From T3SED10-260 sp035363255 (GTDB lineage: Bacteria > Caldisericota > Caldisericia > UBA6126): a stretch of 64,000 nt of DNA. The stretch covers positions 23,596 through 87,595 of the forward strand of contig DAOSES010000010.1 in assembly GCA_035363255.1 (NCBI GenBank), written 5' to 3'. The notes beneath the pieces were generated by a model, which had not been told where the DNA came from, ran no database searches, and saw only the letters and a program-made list of their open reading frames with translations. This document shows, in pieces, positions 43,625-52,637 of this stretch. The translations under genes and the position numbers were made by a program. Position 1 is the first letter of the stretch. Each line of letters starts with the position of its first letter.

Positions 43625-43651
43625 AACAATCGGGGACGGTTCTTTTTTGTT
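43625..43651 (+). repeat. REP unit 20
   Basis: Perfect consensus unit in the divergent gap between the C15-like gene and the stalk/thioredoxin-like gene, 18 nt before the start of the former. Confidence 0.85.
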
Positions 43652-43744
43652 GCAATTAGTATTTTATCAATTCATTCCATAGACTTCAAGAAATTACTAG
43701 TATAATTAAATAAAAGACATCCTAGCGTATTGAAAGGATTTGTT

Positions 43745-45661
43745 ATGATTTTTAAAAAATTACTTGCTTGGGTTCTTTGCTTGGTAGTGTTATGTTGTGC
43801 TTTCTCAACCCCAAAAGTTCACGCCATTTCAAATTGCGATGTTGTTGTTATTCCAAACATTCCAGGAGCAATGGCTGAATACGTTTTTTATTTTTCTATT
43901 GAAAAAAAAGTTGAAATGTACGACTATATAAAACTACATTTTCCTAAAGACATCATTTTTCCTGAGCAAAAGCCCACTCCACCCGGTTCGGATATCATGT
44001 TTGACCATGAGCAAAAAACTATTATTTTAAGATCTAATATCGCTCTGGATCCACTCATTGAAGGTTATCGAGATATCAAGCTGACTCTTCCTCGATCTCT
44101 TGGAATCAAAAATCCTCCTATTTCTGGCATCTATCATTTTGGTGTTTCCACTAAAAATGAACCAAAGGAAACAAAATCCAATGAAGTGGTGATTAGCCGA
44201 AACCATACTTCGATTTTGGAATGCAAAATGATACCAGGGTCAACTGCTGTTAGAATTACTGAAGCATCCAAACCCTTTCAAAGAAGTTTTGCGATTCATC
44301 CACCTCTTCTTAAAAAAAACTTAAACTCCCTATCTGCTTTATATATACCCGTGGAGCACTTTGGTGAATACTTTAATATGTCTTTTTATCAAAACACATC
44401 TTCAAACACTGAGGATGTCCTTTATTCATGGATAAATCGTTCCAATCAGCGTTTGCAATTTCGAAAAAATTCAGAGGGAATATCACCTCCTTTGGTGAAT
44501 GGAATTGAAAAAAAATGGATTAATCCCCCTTTTATTTTTGGTACAACCTCCAAAGGCTTATATGTTGATATTCACAGCATGATGAAGCTTTTTAATTATC
44601 CCTTTCAATCTAACGAGGATACTGGCTATTTTAGTTATCGCGACCCCTTTGGCTTGGAATATCTGTTTAATAGAAAAAATTTGATCCTTGAAGTGAAACG
44701 GATTAACTACCAGTATGATTATGACTATCAGTTGTTGTCCCCGACGAAACAAATTAATGGAGATTTGCATATCGATATTAATTTTTTTATCTTCCACTTA
44801 TGGAGCACGATGGAAATAACGAAAACCAGCATTGAAACCAATGAAGGCTACAAAACAGAGCTTGTTTATCTTGGGAAAGATGAGAATAATAATAATTGGC
44901 AAGTTGTTTTTAGCTACCTGGCGGGATATGAAAAGATAACGCTTGAAGGGGTGAAGGTATTTTTGAATGACCATGAACTAGAAATACCCATGCAAATTCT
45001 TGAGTGTGGGGACTACCTAAATCCCATGCTTGATCATGCACAAGTATTGGTTTCGCTAAACACTATCGTTTCCTTGATGGGGGGCAATGTTTTTCATAAT
45101 AAACTTACATCAGAGTTTTACGCTACTTTTATTTCCAAAAATTATAGTCCTTTAAATTCGCAACAAGTGGCTCGACATACTGGTAACTGGGAACTTGAGT
45201 ATATTGCAAATACCCCTATCGATGAGCCTGGAAGCACTCTAAGCATCCATAAGCTTTTGGACACAAGGGATGTAAGAGGAGCAGTTCTATTCTTTTTTGC
45301 AAGCTGGAGAGGGGATCTGGATTCGAATCTGCTTGATATGCAAAAAGTGTTTGAGGATTATGGGAAAGATGGCATCAAAGTGTTTTTAATATCTATTGAC
45401 TTCAAGCAGGATTCTTGTTTTCAAACGATTAAAAGCAAAGTTGATGAGCTTAAAATTACATGCCCAGTGCTATGGGATCATGAATCTGTGGCAAAACAAT
45501 TAAATGGAGTTGAGTTGATACCAGCTGCTTTGCTGATCGATAAAGAGGGTAAGATCAGATATGAAGAACAAGCCCAAAAAAGCCAGTTAAACCAGCTGAA
45601 CGCTATTCCAATCGATTCATCGATGCTACGTAATGCTATCGACTTTTTACTTGACGCTTAA
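43745..45661 (+). CDS. secreted stalk-domain protein with cysteine-less thioredoxin-like domain
   Basis: 638 residues. Signal peptide about 1-26, a beta-rich N-terminal region (about 27-160), a divergent copper-amine-oxidase-N stalk-like region (about 250-450), and a C-terminal AhpC/TlpA-type thioredoxin fold (about 490-638). In the latter the active-site position reads W521-RGDL where relatives have WCxxC, so both redox Cys are gone, while the cis-Pro-like segment LIPAALLID is kept. It therefore probably works as a binding module. The start is set by AAAGGA upstream of 43745; a TTG at 43730 is unlikely. It stands alone, with REP copies on both sides. Confidence 0.7.
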   Translation: MIFKKLLAWVLCLVVLCCAFSTPKVHAISNCDVVVIPNIPGAMAEYVFYFSIEKKVEMYDYIKLHFPKDIIFPEQKPTPPGSDIMFDHEQKTIILRSNIALDPLIEGYRDIKLTLPRSLGIKNPPISGIYHFGVSTKNEPKETKSNEVVISRNHTSILECKMIPGSTAVRITEASKPFQRSFAIHPPLLKKNLNSLSALYIPVEHFGEYFNMSFYQNTSSNTEDVLYSWINRSNQRLQFRKNSEGISPPLVNGIEKKWINPPFIFGTTSKGLYVDIHSMMKLFNYPFQSNEDTGYFSYRDPFGLEYLFNRKNLILEVKRINYQYDYDYQLLSPTKQINGDLHIDINFFIFHLWSTMEITKTSIETNEGYKTELVYLGKDENNNNWQVVFSYLAGYEKITLEGVKVFLNDHELEIPMQILECGDYLNPMLDHAQVLVSLNTIVSLMGGNVFHNKLTSEFYATFISKNYSPLNSQQVARHTGNWELEYIANTPIDEPGSTLSIHKLLDTRDVRGAVLFFFASWRGDLDSNLLDMQKVFEDYGKDGIKVFLISIDFKQDSCFQTIKSKVDELKITCPVLWDHESVAKQLNGVELIPAALLIDKEGKIRYEEQAQKSQLNQLNAIPIDSSMLRNAIDFLLDA

Positions 45662-45687
45662 AAATCGGGGACGGTTCTTTTTTGTTA
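45661..45687 (+). repeat. REP unit 21, left flank of the RAYT gene
   Basis: The unit starts on the last base of the TAA of the preceding gene (first bases AAAAATCG instead of AACAATCG). It lies 14 nt beyond the RAYT stop codon, in the same orientation as unit 22. Confidence 0.8.
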
Positions 45688-45701
45688 GGGGTTTCGATTA
45701 T

Positions 45702-46481
45702 TTAATACTCTGGATCGTTGTTTTTAATGCTTCTAACAGCACCATAGGTGAGTCCGCTTAGTCTTGCGATTTGGCTTAGGGTTAAGCCGTTCTTTATCAA
45801 TAATCGAATCATTCTTTCAATTTTATTTGGATCAAAGAATTGAACTTCGCTTGGATTATTAGTTTTGGTGATAGCTTTAAAAACTTCAACAGCTTCTGAA
45901 TCGCTCATACGCGAGTTGTCGTCATATTCCATGCTAGTGTCGTCATTTTGTGCTTGGATAAATTTGATCCATAGCTTTTTGGCTTCGTCTCTATCGGGGG
46001 AAAAGAAGTTCAAGGCAAACTCAGTGTTGCATATCACTGGTTTATGGGAGTATTCTCGGTAGCTGGTCCAAGGGTATTCCTGTATTTTTTTGACTACTCC
46101 AGCTTTAAGGGGATTTTGGTGGATATATCTCAGTACTGTTAAGAAATAGCTATCATCTTCCACTGCTTCACTTTTAAAACGATCTTGAAACAAATGCCCT
46201 ACCCGTTGGTACTTACAATTGTACCAGGGGACGAAACTTGAACCAATTCTACGAAAGGTAATGCCTAACTCTTCGTGTCCTTCTTTTAACAAAAGATGAA
46301 TATGATTGCTCATGAGGCAATAAGCGTATAATTCAAAAGAGCTCTTTAATTGGCAATTTGCTAATTTATCGAGAAAAGAAAAATGATCTTCATCATCTTC
46401 AAAAATAACTTGCTTATTTATACCACGTAGAATTACATGGTATATTCTACTATCACTTTTCTTCCTTGCATTTCTTGGCAT
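45702..46481 (-). CDS. REP-associated tyrosine transposase (RAYT, Y1_Tnp)
   Basis: 259 residues of the IS200-like TnpA_REP group. The opening MPRNARKKSDSRIYHVILRG is characteristic. The HUH motif is H60-I-H62 (MSNHIHLLLKEG) and the catalytic Tyr is probably Y119 in LRYIHQNPLKAG. A C-terminal helix-turn-helix extension (about 235-255, LSQIARLSGLTYGAVRSI) is typical of one RAYT subgroup. Such single-copy enzymes move or maintain REP sequences. Direct copies of the local REP (45661-45687 and 46534-46560) flank the gene, so it is the natural candidate for the factor that spread the family. Confidence 0.9.
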   Translation of the reverse strand: MPRNARKKSDSRIYHVILRGINKQVIFEDDEDHFSFLDKLANCQLKSSFELYAYCLMSNHIHLLLKEGHEELGITFRRIGSSFVPWYNCKYQRVGHLFQDRFKSEAVEDDSYFLTVLRYIHQNPLKAGVVKKIQEYPWTSYREYSHKPVICNTEFALNFFSPDRDEAKKLWIKFIQAQNDDTSMEYDDNSRMSDSEAVEVFKAITKTNNPSEVQFFDPNKIERMIRLLIKNGLTLSQIARLSGLTYGAVRSIKNNDPEY

Positions 46482-46533
46482 AAATAATTCCTCCCTTATT
46501 CACTTTTACAATTATATCACTCCTCAAATTAAT

Positions 46534-46560
46534 AACAATCGGGGACGGTTCTTTTTTGTT
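46534..46560 (+). repeat. REP unit 22, right flank of the RAYT gene
   Basis: Perfect consensus unit 52 nt upstream of the RAYT start, in the same orientation as unit 21. Confidence 0.85.
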
Positions 46561-46742
46561 AAAAAGTTAAAAAGGTAAAATCACCCCAGCTACTTTAAAA
46601 AAAGACGTTTAAAGGCCTTAAATAGAGTGATTGTTTGAGAATGAAGACGTGGAGCTTGTCTTTATGATGTTTTTGGTAGTCATCAAATTATTAGTGAATA
46701 TTTTCAGATTGATATAAATAATAATTAATAAACTACTAATAC
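46561..46742. other. intergenic, no feature found
   Basis: A/T-rich sequence between REP units 22 and 23. No reading frame, hairpin with a T-tail, or recognised motif was seen. Together with the repeats it makes up the 331-nt gap between the RAYT gene and feoB. Confidence 0.5.
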
Positions 46743-46769
46743 AACAAAAAAGAACCGTCCCCAGTTGTT
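46743..46769 (-). repeat. REP unit 23, last of the window
   Basis: Variant end CCCCAGTTGTT as in unit 1. It lies 43 nt beyond the feoB stop codon. No further copy was found from here to the end of the window. Confidence 0.85.
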
Positions 46770-46812
46770 AAGGTATGTCTGTAAAGTGAGCATTGCAGAC
46801 ATGGTAGGGAGT

Positions 46813-48741
46813 TTATATGAGGAATAGAGATAGGCCTAGATTGACTATGATGCCAATAAGGAGGGCAAAAGTGATGTCAAATGCGGTGATGGCTAAGGAT
46901 TTTTTCCAACCAAGTTCTTTGACTAAGGCGGAAAGAGTGGCCACACAGGGAAAATAAAACATCATGATCAGAGAGTATACTATCATTTGCCTTGGACTTA
47001 GAGCACCTGCAATAGTTCCTGTTGGACTAAAAGTTTGGAGCATAATAAGGCCCAACTCTTTTCTTAATATTCCAAATATTAAAGGTATGACTGTAAATGA
47101 AGGCAAATCCCAAAAAAAACGAAAAACTCCTGAGAAAGCTTTTTCGATGTTGTTAATGAATGATCCATTTTTTATCAATTCAAAAGTAATGTGTCCAACT
47201 AAAATAATTGGCACCACAAAAAGAAAGAAATCTTTTAATCTGAACCAGGTGCTTTTTAAGACGTTTCGAAGACTGGGCCAGCGCAATGTAGGAACTTCAA
47301 TGATTAAACCTGGTGCAGAGCTTTTTAAAAATCTAGTGGATATCCGTCCTACTAGGATTAGAATGAGCATATTTATAGCATAAACCAATAAAACCCATTG
47401 AAATCCAATAAAAGCACCAATGAGCCCCATAATAATTATGGTCCGGGCGGAACAAGGTACTAAAGTAGATAAAAGGCAGGTGACTATTCTTTCCTTGCGA
47501 TCTTCAATAATTCGCGACCCAAGAATGGAAGTTACGGTACAGCCATATCCTAAAAAAAGTGGCAAAAAAGCTTTCCCGTGAAGCCCCGCCAAGTGCATTA
47601 CTGAATCGGTAAGAACGGCCATACGAGCAATGTAACCCGAATCTTCGAAAAAACTTAACAAAAGATAAAATGGAAGAATATAGGGAAGCACCACTTCAAT
47701 AGCTGAGATAACACCAACTATACCATACGACCAGATCTCAGACGCAAATGGGACTGAGGAGGACAAGACGAGTCCTTCTAAAAATGAAACCCCCAGCTCA
47801 AGCCAGGAGGCGATAAAATTGCCCAGATAAAAAATGGAACTAAATATGAACAATAAAAAAACAGTTAAAGCAAGATACCCTGATATTGGAGAGAGTAAAA
47901 ACATATCAAAGAGGATCCTTGCTTTGTTGTTGGCTTTTTTGATTTGAGTGCTATCTCTTGCAATGTGTTCTGCTTTGCTGTATCTCTCTGAAGAAAGAAC
48001 ATATTCGATAGGCTCTCTGTGAAGATCTTCAATTTTTTTTCGAGAGATATCGAGCTCAGTTTGGATAGCTAAGTCAAGCGAAAGGGCTTGGGGGTGCTTA
48101 TTTTCTAGTAGTCTTAATGCAAAAAAGCGAGACGAAGCTTGAAGATTAAGCGTTTTTAGGTTTTCAACAACGGATTGGAGGGTGTTTTCAATTTCATCCC
48201 CAAATTTGATGGCTTTAAGAGGGCTGGGGTCTTGAATTCGATCAAGGGAAGTTTGAATCAATTCGTCCAAGCCTTTCCCGTGGATTGCAACAGTAGGTAC
48301 CACTGGAATTCCCAGGGATTCGGATAGTTTTTTGGTATCAACGCTAATTCCTTCATGCTGAGCAAAATCAATTTGGTTAAGACAAAGAACCAAAGGTATT
48401 TCCATTTCCATGAGAAGAATAGTTAGATATAGATTTCTTTCCAAATGAGCTGCATCAACAACATTAATAACCAAATCAGGCTTGTTTTCAAGAATAAAGC
48501 TTTCAGTGACCTCTTCTTCTGGAGAATACGATGATAGAGAATAAATGCCAGGAAGGTCAACGATACGTAAGTCCAGACCTTGATGCAGAAGGTGTCCTTC
48601 TTTGATTTCAACTGTTTTGCCAGGCCAGTTGCCTATGGTTTGATGAAGGCCTGTGAGTTGATTAAACAAGGCACTTTTACCGACATTTGCATTGCCAGCT
48701 AATGCAATAACGTAGCTTTTTATGCCAGGGTTTCTATCCAT
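46813..48741 (-). CDS. feoB: ferrous iron transporter FeoB
   Basis: 642 residues. The N-terminal G domain has GNANVGKS (16-23), NWPGKT in switch I, VDLPGIYS (G3, about 61-68) and LNQID (G4, about 120-124). The membrane part contains the two Gate domains with GYGCTVTSILGSRII and CSARTIIIMG (pore Cys residues). It imports Fe(II), GTP-gated. Its start overlaps feoA by 22 nt. The length is slightly below most FeoB, with a short C-terminal tail. It supplies iron for the many Fe-S enzymes in this window. Confidence 0.95.
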   Translation of the reverse strand: MDRNPGIKSYVIALAGNANVGKSALFNQLTGLHQTIGNWPGKTVEIKEGHLLHQGLDLRIVDLPGIYSLSSYSPEEEVTESFILENKPDLVINVVDAAHLERNLYLTILLMEMEIPLVLCLNQIDFAQHEGISVDTKKLSESLGIPVVPTVAIHGKGLDELIQTSLDRIQDPSPLKAIKFGDEIENTLQSVVENLKTLNLQASSRFFALRLLENKHPQALSLDLAIQTELDISRKKIEDLHREPIEYVLSSERYSKAEHIARDSTQIKKANNKARILFDMFLLSPISGYLALTVFLLFIFSSIFYLGNFIASWLELGVSFLEGLVLSSSVPFASEIWSYGIVGVISAIEVVLPYILPFYLLLSFFEDSGYIARMAVLTDSVMHLAGLHGKAFLPLFLGYGCTVTSILGSRIIEDRKERIVTCLLSTLVPCSARTIIIMGLIGAFIGFQWVLLVYAINMLILILVGRISTRFLKSSAPGLIIEVPTLRWPSLRNVLKSTWFRLKDFFLFVVPIILVGHITFELIKNGSFINNIEKAFSGVFRFFWDLPSFTVIPLIFGILRKELGLIMLQTFSPTGTIAGALSPRQMIVYSLIMMFYFPCVATLSALVKELGWKKSLAITAFDITFALLIGIIVNLGLSLFLI

Positions 48742-48950
48742 ATCTTTTGAGCTACCCCCCTACCAAGTGCAAGACAAGTAGATCTAACATTTATCATCAC
48801 GGGACCTTTACCAAAATTTTGACTCACTTCAATTTCAGTTCCAATGGTAAGACCGAGGCATAAAAGACGACTTACTTGCATGGAGCACATATCAAAACCA
48901 ACTATTTTGCCTTTTAAGCCCTTTTCAAGCTTATCTAGCGAAGTTTTCAT
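48720..48950 (-). CDS. feoA: FeoA SH3-like protein
   Basis: 76 residues with the FeoA SH3-like fold: LEKGLKGKIVGFDM, the LCLGLTIGTEIEV core, and PVMINVRSTCLALGRGVAQKI. It assists FeoB. The gene overlaps feoB by 22 nt, and the promoter region upstream carries an imperfect palindrome directly after the -10 box, suggesting metal-dependent repression. Confidence 0.92.
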   Translation of the reverse strand: MKTSLDKLEKGLKGKIVGFDMCSMQVSRLLCLGLTIGTEIEVSQNFGKGPVMINVRSTCLALGRGVAQKIWIETLA

Positions 48951-48964
48951 TCTATTTTATCCTT

Positions 48965-49013
48965 AAGTTAACTAAACTTAACTTTATATTATAAAAAAAA
49001 CTAGCAAAGTCAA
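48965..49013 (-). promoter_or_regulatory. feoAB promoter with inverted-repeat operator
   Basis: On the minus strand TTGACT (49013-49008), 16-nt spacer, TAATAT (48991-48986). Immediately downstream, AAGTTAA and TTAACTT arms (48965-48984) form a 7-bp inverted repeat with a 6-bp spacer, similar in style to DtxR-type iron boxes. The regulator is not in the window. Confidence 0.5.
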
Positions 49014-49023
49014 GAGCCAAGTA

Positions 49024-49872
49024 TTATGAAAAAGCCTTATACCAGACATTCATGCTCTCAATTTGACCATGTATATTGGTATTATTGGTTAGAGTTCCTC
49101 CATAGCTATACCCAGCTTTTGAAAAGATGGTATTAATGCCTATCGAATAGGCTCGGGCAATCGTATATATGGTCTTAAATTGATACATCGTTTTTGCGTA
49201 TTGTTCCATCTCATGCAACAAGTAAGCAGCAAGCCCTTTTTTTTGGTATATTGGTAATGTGGCGAAATCGGTCATTTCAGCATTTGGATCATACTGGCTT
49301 TTTTCGATAGATGATAAAGCTACCAAGTCATTTTTGTAAAAAATACCAAAATAATCGACCATCTCCGCCATTGTTTGTTTCAAATAGCTCTCATCGTAGA
49401 TTGGAAAGGGGTAGGATGGAAAAACTATCCGATAAAGACGAGACATACTCTGCACATCATCTTCTTTCATTTTTCTAAAGGAGAATGAAGTATCCATGGA
49501 TACGTTACTAAGCTGATTAAACTTATTTTTAGCCATTGCAAGGATTTTGGATAGGTATTCCTGTCGAGGCTCTTTTTTCCGTTTGAGATCGTTAAAGTAA
49601 TTGGCTACAAAATTGACTGAGTTTCCGTTGGGGTAATACTTTGGAATTTGTGCTTCAAGTCGGTATCCTTTTTGAATAAAGATGGGAGAACAATCTTGCG
49701 AAACTTTTGCTATAACCTTACTCAGAACATTTTTTTGAACTTGCTTGTTGATCCAGTCCATTACTTGGTTCTGGTCTTCTTTGCAGAAATGCATCAAGTA
49801 AATACGTTGATTGTAGGGTCCATATTGCAAAATGGATTTACCTAGCGTAATGATCTTATCGGGATGTTCCAT
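49024..49872 (-). CDS. ablB: beta-lysine N6-acetyltransferase AblB
   Basis: 282 residues with a C-terminal GNAT domain (FRKMKEDDVQSMSRLYRIVF, then PIYQKKGLAAYLLHEME as acetyl-CoA motif A). Length and context match AblB, which acetylates beta-lysine to N-epsilon-acetyl-beta-lysine, a compatible solute of methanogens and some clostridia. Its start overlaps the 3' end of the lysine aminomutase gene by 17 nt, giving an ablA-ablB operon. The organism probably copes with salt stress. Confidence 0.88.
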   Translation of the reverse strand: MEHPDKIITLGKSILQYGPYNQRIYLMHFCKEDQNQVMDWINKQVQKNVLSKVIAKVSQDCSPIFIQKGYRLEAQIPKYYPNGNSVNFVANYFNDLKRKKEPRQEYLSKILAMAKNKFNQLSNVSMDTSFSFRKMKEDDVQSMSRLYRIVFPSYPFPIYDESYLKQTMAEMVDYFGIFYKNDLVALSSIEKSQYDPNAEMTDFATLPIYQKKGLAAYLLHEMEQYAKTMYQFKTIYTIARAYSIGINTIFSKAGYSYGGTLTNNTNIHGQIESMNVWYKAFS

Positions 49873-51169
49873 TTTCGTCCTCTCTTCTTTTCATTCGTTC
49901 GTTTTCTGAAGGAGAAAGTGTGATGGTCTGGTTTTGATCGGAAAGAAGTTTTTCGATGCCAATAAGTTTTTCCTCACTTCGATCCTCCATTGAAATATTG
50001 ATACATTCAGAGCAAGCAGAATCACAATTTCTACTTTCATAACGATCAGGCTCCTGATAGGTAGTAATAAGTCCTTCATAGTTTCTCAGAATCACCTTAT
50101 GATCTGACCAAGATATTATGTATTGGGGCATGACTGGGATTTTTCCTCCACCCCCTGGAGCATCGATCACATAGGTGGGCACACACAAACCACTCGTATG
50201 TCCGACCAAACATTCCATGATTTCGATCCCCTTCCCCACGGGCGTTCTGAAATGAGATAAACCGGGGGAAAGGTCGCATTGATAAAGATAATATGGACGA
50301 ACACGTTGCTTGACCAACTCGTGTGAAAGAGATTTTATGATCGAGGGGCAATCGTTGATTCCAGCGAGTAAAACAGATTGATTTCCTAAAGGTATCCCTG
50401 CATCAGCTAATTTGGATAGAGCTCTTTTCGATGCTTTGGTTAATTCTCTTGGATGATTATACTGTGTGTTAATCCAGAGCGGATGATACTTTTTGAGCAT
50501 AGCCACTAATTCATCAGTAATGCGATAGGGAAGAACTACTGGCATCCTGGTGCCAATTCGTATTATTTCTACATGAGGGATGGCTCTCAACTCCGAAAGT
50601 ATTTCTTCTATCTGATCATCATTGAGCATTAAAGGATCTCCGCCTGAGAGTAAAACATCACGGACTTCATTATGTTGGCGAATATAAGCTATGGCATCCC
50701 GTATTAATTCTTTTTGTATGCTTTGCTCAATGTCTCCTACTCTTCGTTTTCTGGTACAGTGTCTGCAATACATGGAACAATGGTTGCTAACCAATAAAAG
50801 GACCCTGTCAGGATAACGATGTGTGATGCAAGGTATGGGACTATCAGCTTCCTCGTGGAGGGGATCATTCATTTCAAAATTCTCTATAGTTGATTCTTGA
50901 TGTGAGGGAAAGCATTGTAAAAAAACTGGGTCATGGAAGGTATGCTCTGTGTCTATCAAAGAAGCATAATAAGGAGTGATGGCCATGGGAAAAAGATCTA
51001 GTGTTTTTTCTAGGACCATCTTTGTTTCTTGATCGAAGAAAATCCCAGTAATACTTTCAAAGCTATCAATAGTATGGATTGAGTTACGAAGATGCCATTT
51101 CCAATCTTTCCAAAGAGCATCATTGATATTGGAGCTGTTTGACATTCCTGAATTCAAGTCATGGTTCAT
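49856..51169 (-). CDS. ablA: lysine 2,3-aminomutase KamA/AblA
   Basis: 437 residues. Radical-SAM motif CX3CX2C is C131-C135-C138 (HCSMYCRHC) followed by TRKRRVG. SGGDPL and the PLP-site region (about 340-350, PGGGGKIPVMPQY) are present. The C-terminal Cys group is CDSACSEC. The enzyme interconverts L-lysine and L-beta-lysine. An AAAGGAG site precedes the ATG at 51169. It supplies the substrate for ablB directly downstream. A role in lysine fermentation is less likely because no kamDE or other kam/kdd genes are near. Confidence 0.95.
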   Translation of the reverse strand: MNHDLNSGMSNSSNINDALWKDWKWHLRNSIHTIDSFESITGIFFDQETKMVLEKTLDLFPMAITPYYASLIDTEHTFHDPVFLQCFPSHQESTIENFEMNDPLHEEADSPIPCITHRYPDRVLLLVSNHCSMYCRHCTRKRRVGDIEQSIQKELIRDAIAYIRQHNEVRDVLLSGGDPLMLNDDQIEEILSELRAIPHVEIIRIGTRMPVVLPYRITDELVAMLKKYHPLWINTQYNHPRELTKASKRALSKLADAGIPLGNQSVLLAGINDCPSIIKSLSHELVKQRVRPYYLYQCDLSPGLSHFRTPVGKGIEIMECLVGHTSGLCVPTYVIDAPGGGGKIPVMPQYIISWSDHKVILRNYEGLITTYQEPDRYESRNCDSACSECINISMEDRSEEKLIGIEKLLSDQNQTITLSPSENERMKRREDENGTSR

Positions 51170-51365
51170 AAAATTCTCCTTTGGTCTATATTTGAGCTAT
51201 GTACAATCAATAGTATACCTGTTTATTCAGCATCTATCAACTTTATCCGCCCAAGCAGATAGTATTTTTTTGACATTATCCCTTTTAAAGCAGTGATAAT
51301 GGGAATAAGCATCAATATGTAATCTTAGGATTTGGTTAATTTCTCTTTTTTTTTACAATTAATAT

Positions 51366-52577
51366 ATGAAGAAGAGATGTTTGTTTTTTTATTTGATCTG
51401 TATTTTGAGTCTGCTAAGCTTCAGCTCATGTAGCATCAAAGCTCCAAAATCCCCAAACTATGATTATTTCTTTTTTAGCCAGCAATCCTTGTTTTTACAT
51501 CATAGCATTAAGCAACTCAGCTCGATGTATCTTAGCATTCCTGAAGCCTATGATGTACAAAAGATACAACTGAGTCCCAGCAAAAAGTATCTTGCCTTTA
51601 CAGCAAAGCAAGATGATCACCAAGTGTTGTTTATTTCAAAATCAGATGGAAGCGATTTAAAGCGTTTGCATCAAGCCTTGAGTATCTATTTTGAATGGTC
51701 TCCTACCACAGATCAAATTGCTTTGATAGAACGTAATAATAGCAGTTCAATGTTTTATCTCACCAAACACGAAGTGGATGATTTGGTGTTGATAACTGAG
51801 GCAGATATGTTTTCCTGGTCACCTCATGGCTTATACCTTTGCATCATACAAAAAACTCAGGATCAATCCAGCTTGCAACTTATTAGAAACGATGGAACTG
51901 GTCTTCGATATTTGACTCAAGGCCAATTTCTGGCTTGGCATAATGATGGTCAGTTTATCTACACTGTCCAAGACAGCCCAAACTTTAGCAAACTGAAAGT
52001 TTTTCACTATGAAGCAGTTCTACACGACGAAATAAGTTTAGATTCCCCAAGTGAAATTCATATTCGACATAGCAAAATTGCAAAGCAAACCTTATTGACC
52101 TATGAAAATGAACATCAACGAGTTTTTGAATATTATGATCCCCATGAAAAAAAACGAAGCACTATTGAGGAAGCTGGGATATCTGATTTTTTAATTAGTA
52201 ATGACGTTGCAAATCCATGGAAGTTAAGCATTCGAGAAATAGAACATCGACAAGAACTGGTTTTTTACGATGGAAAAGAAGACCAGGTGGTCAGCCAGGG
52301 AGAACATATTTATTTTGCGTCCATTTCTCCAAATGAATCCAAAGTTATTGCCATAGTCCAAAATGGATCTCAAAAGAGTATCCATGTATTGGATCTTGAG
52401 AGACAGGCCTTTGATTTGGTATCAAGTGGCGAAAGCGTAGGAGAAATAATTTGGCACAAAGACTCTTCACGTCTTGCGTTAAATCTGGATCAAAAAACTC
52501 TCCTCATGGTTTTTACTCAAAACTTAGCTGTAACGACTTTGGATGATATGCATTTTTTATGCTGGAAAGAATCTTAA
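51366..52577 (+). CDS. lipoprotein with TolB/WD40-like beta-propeller
   Basis: 403 residues. A signal peptide ends in lipobox FSSC (Cys at about 22). The rest is built of repeated four-strand blades: SPSKKYLAFTAK, SPTTDQIALIER, SPHGLYLCIIQ, SPNESKVIAIVQ and HKDSSRLALNLD, five to six recurring TolB/PD40-style motifs. It is likely a surface-anchored binding scaffold. No partner is encoded nearby, apart from the DAK2-DegV gene 60 nt downstream on the same strand, which may be co-transcribed. Confidence 0.75.
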   Translation: MKKRCLFFYLICILSLLSFSSCSIKAPKSPNYDYFFFSQQSLFLHHSIKQLSSMYLSIPEAYDVQKIQLSPSKKYLAFTAKQDDHQVLFISKSDGSDLKRLHQALSIYFEWSPTTDQIALIERNNSSSMFYLTKHEVDDLVLITEADMFSWSPHGLYLCIIQKTQDQSSLQLIRNDGTGLRYLTQGQFLAWHNDGQFIYTVQDSPNFSKLKVFHYEAVLHDEISLDSPSEIHIRHSKIAKQTLLTYENEHQRVFEYYDPHEKKRSTIEEAGISDFLISNDVANPWKLSIREIEHRQELVFYDGKEDQVVSQGEHIYFASISPNESKVIAIVQNGSQKSIHVLDLERQAFDLVSSGESVGEIIWHKDSSRLALNLDQKTLLMVFTQNLAVTTLDDMHFLCWKES

Positions 52578-52637
52578 GCAAGTCTTGATAAAAATACAAG
52601 TATTGTTCTAATCCTTTGAAGGGGGATCAACAGCCAA

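Noticed and set aside
562..46769. CRISPR array made of the recurring ~27-bp repeat
   Set aside because: Copies are kilobases apart, occur in both orientations, have no regular spacers and no cas genes are present.
48981..48995. PerR box upstream of feoA (TTATATTATAA-like)
   Set aside because: The symmetric A/T stretch is too short for the 7-1-7 PerR consensus and is explained by the -10 region.
49856..51169. Lysine fermentation pathway
   Set aside because: Only the aminomutase and acetyltransferase are present, overlapping each other; this pair is the osmolyte module and no downstream kam/kdd genes occur.
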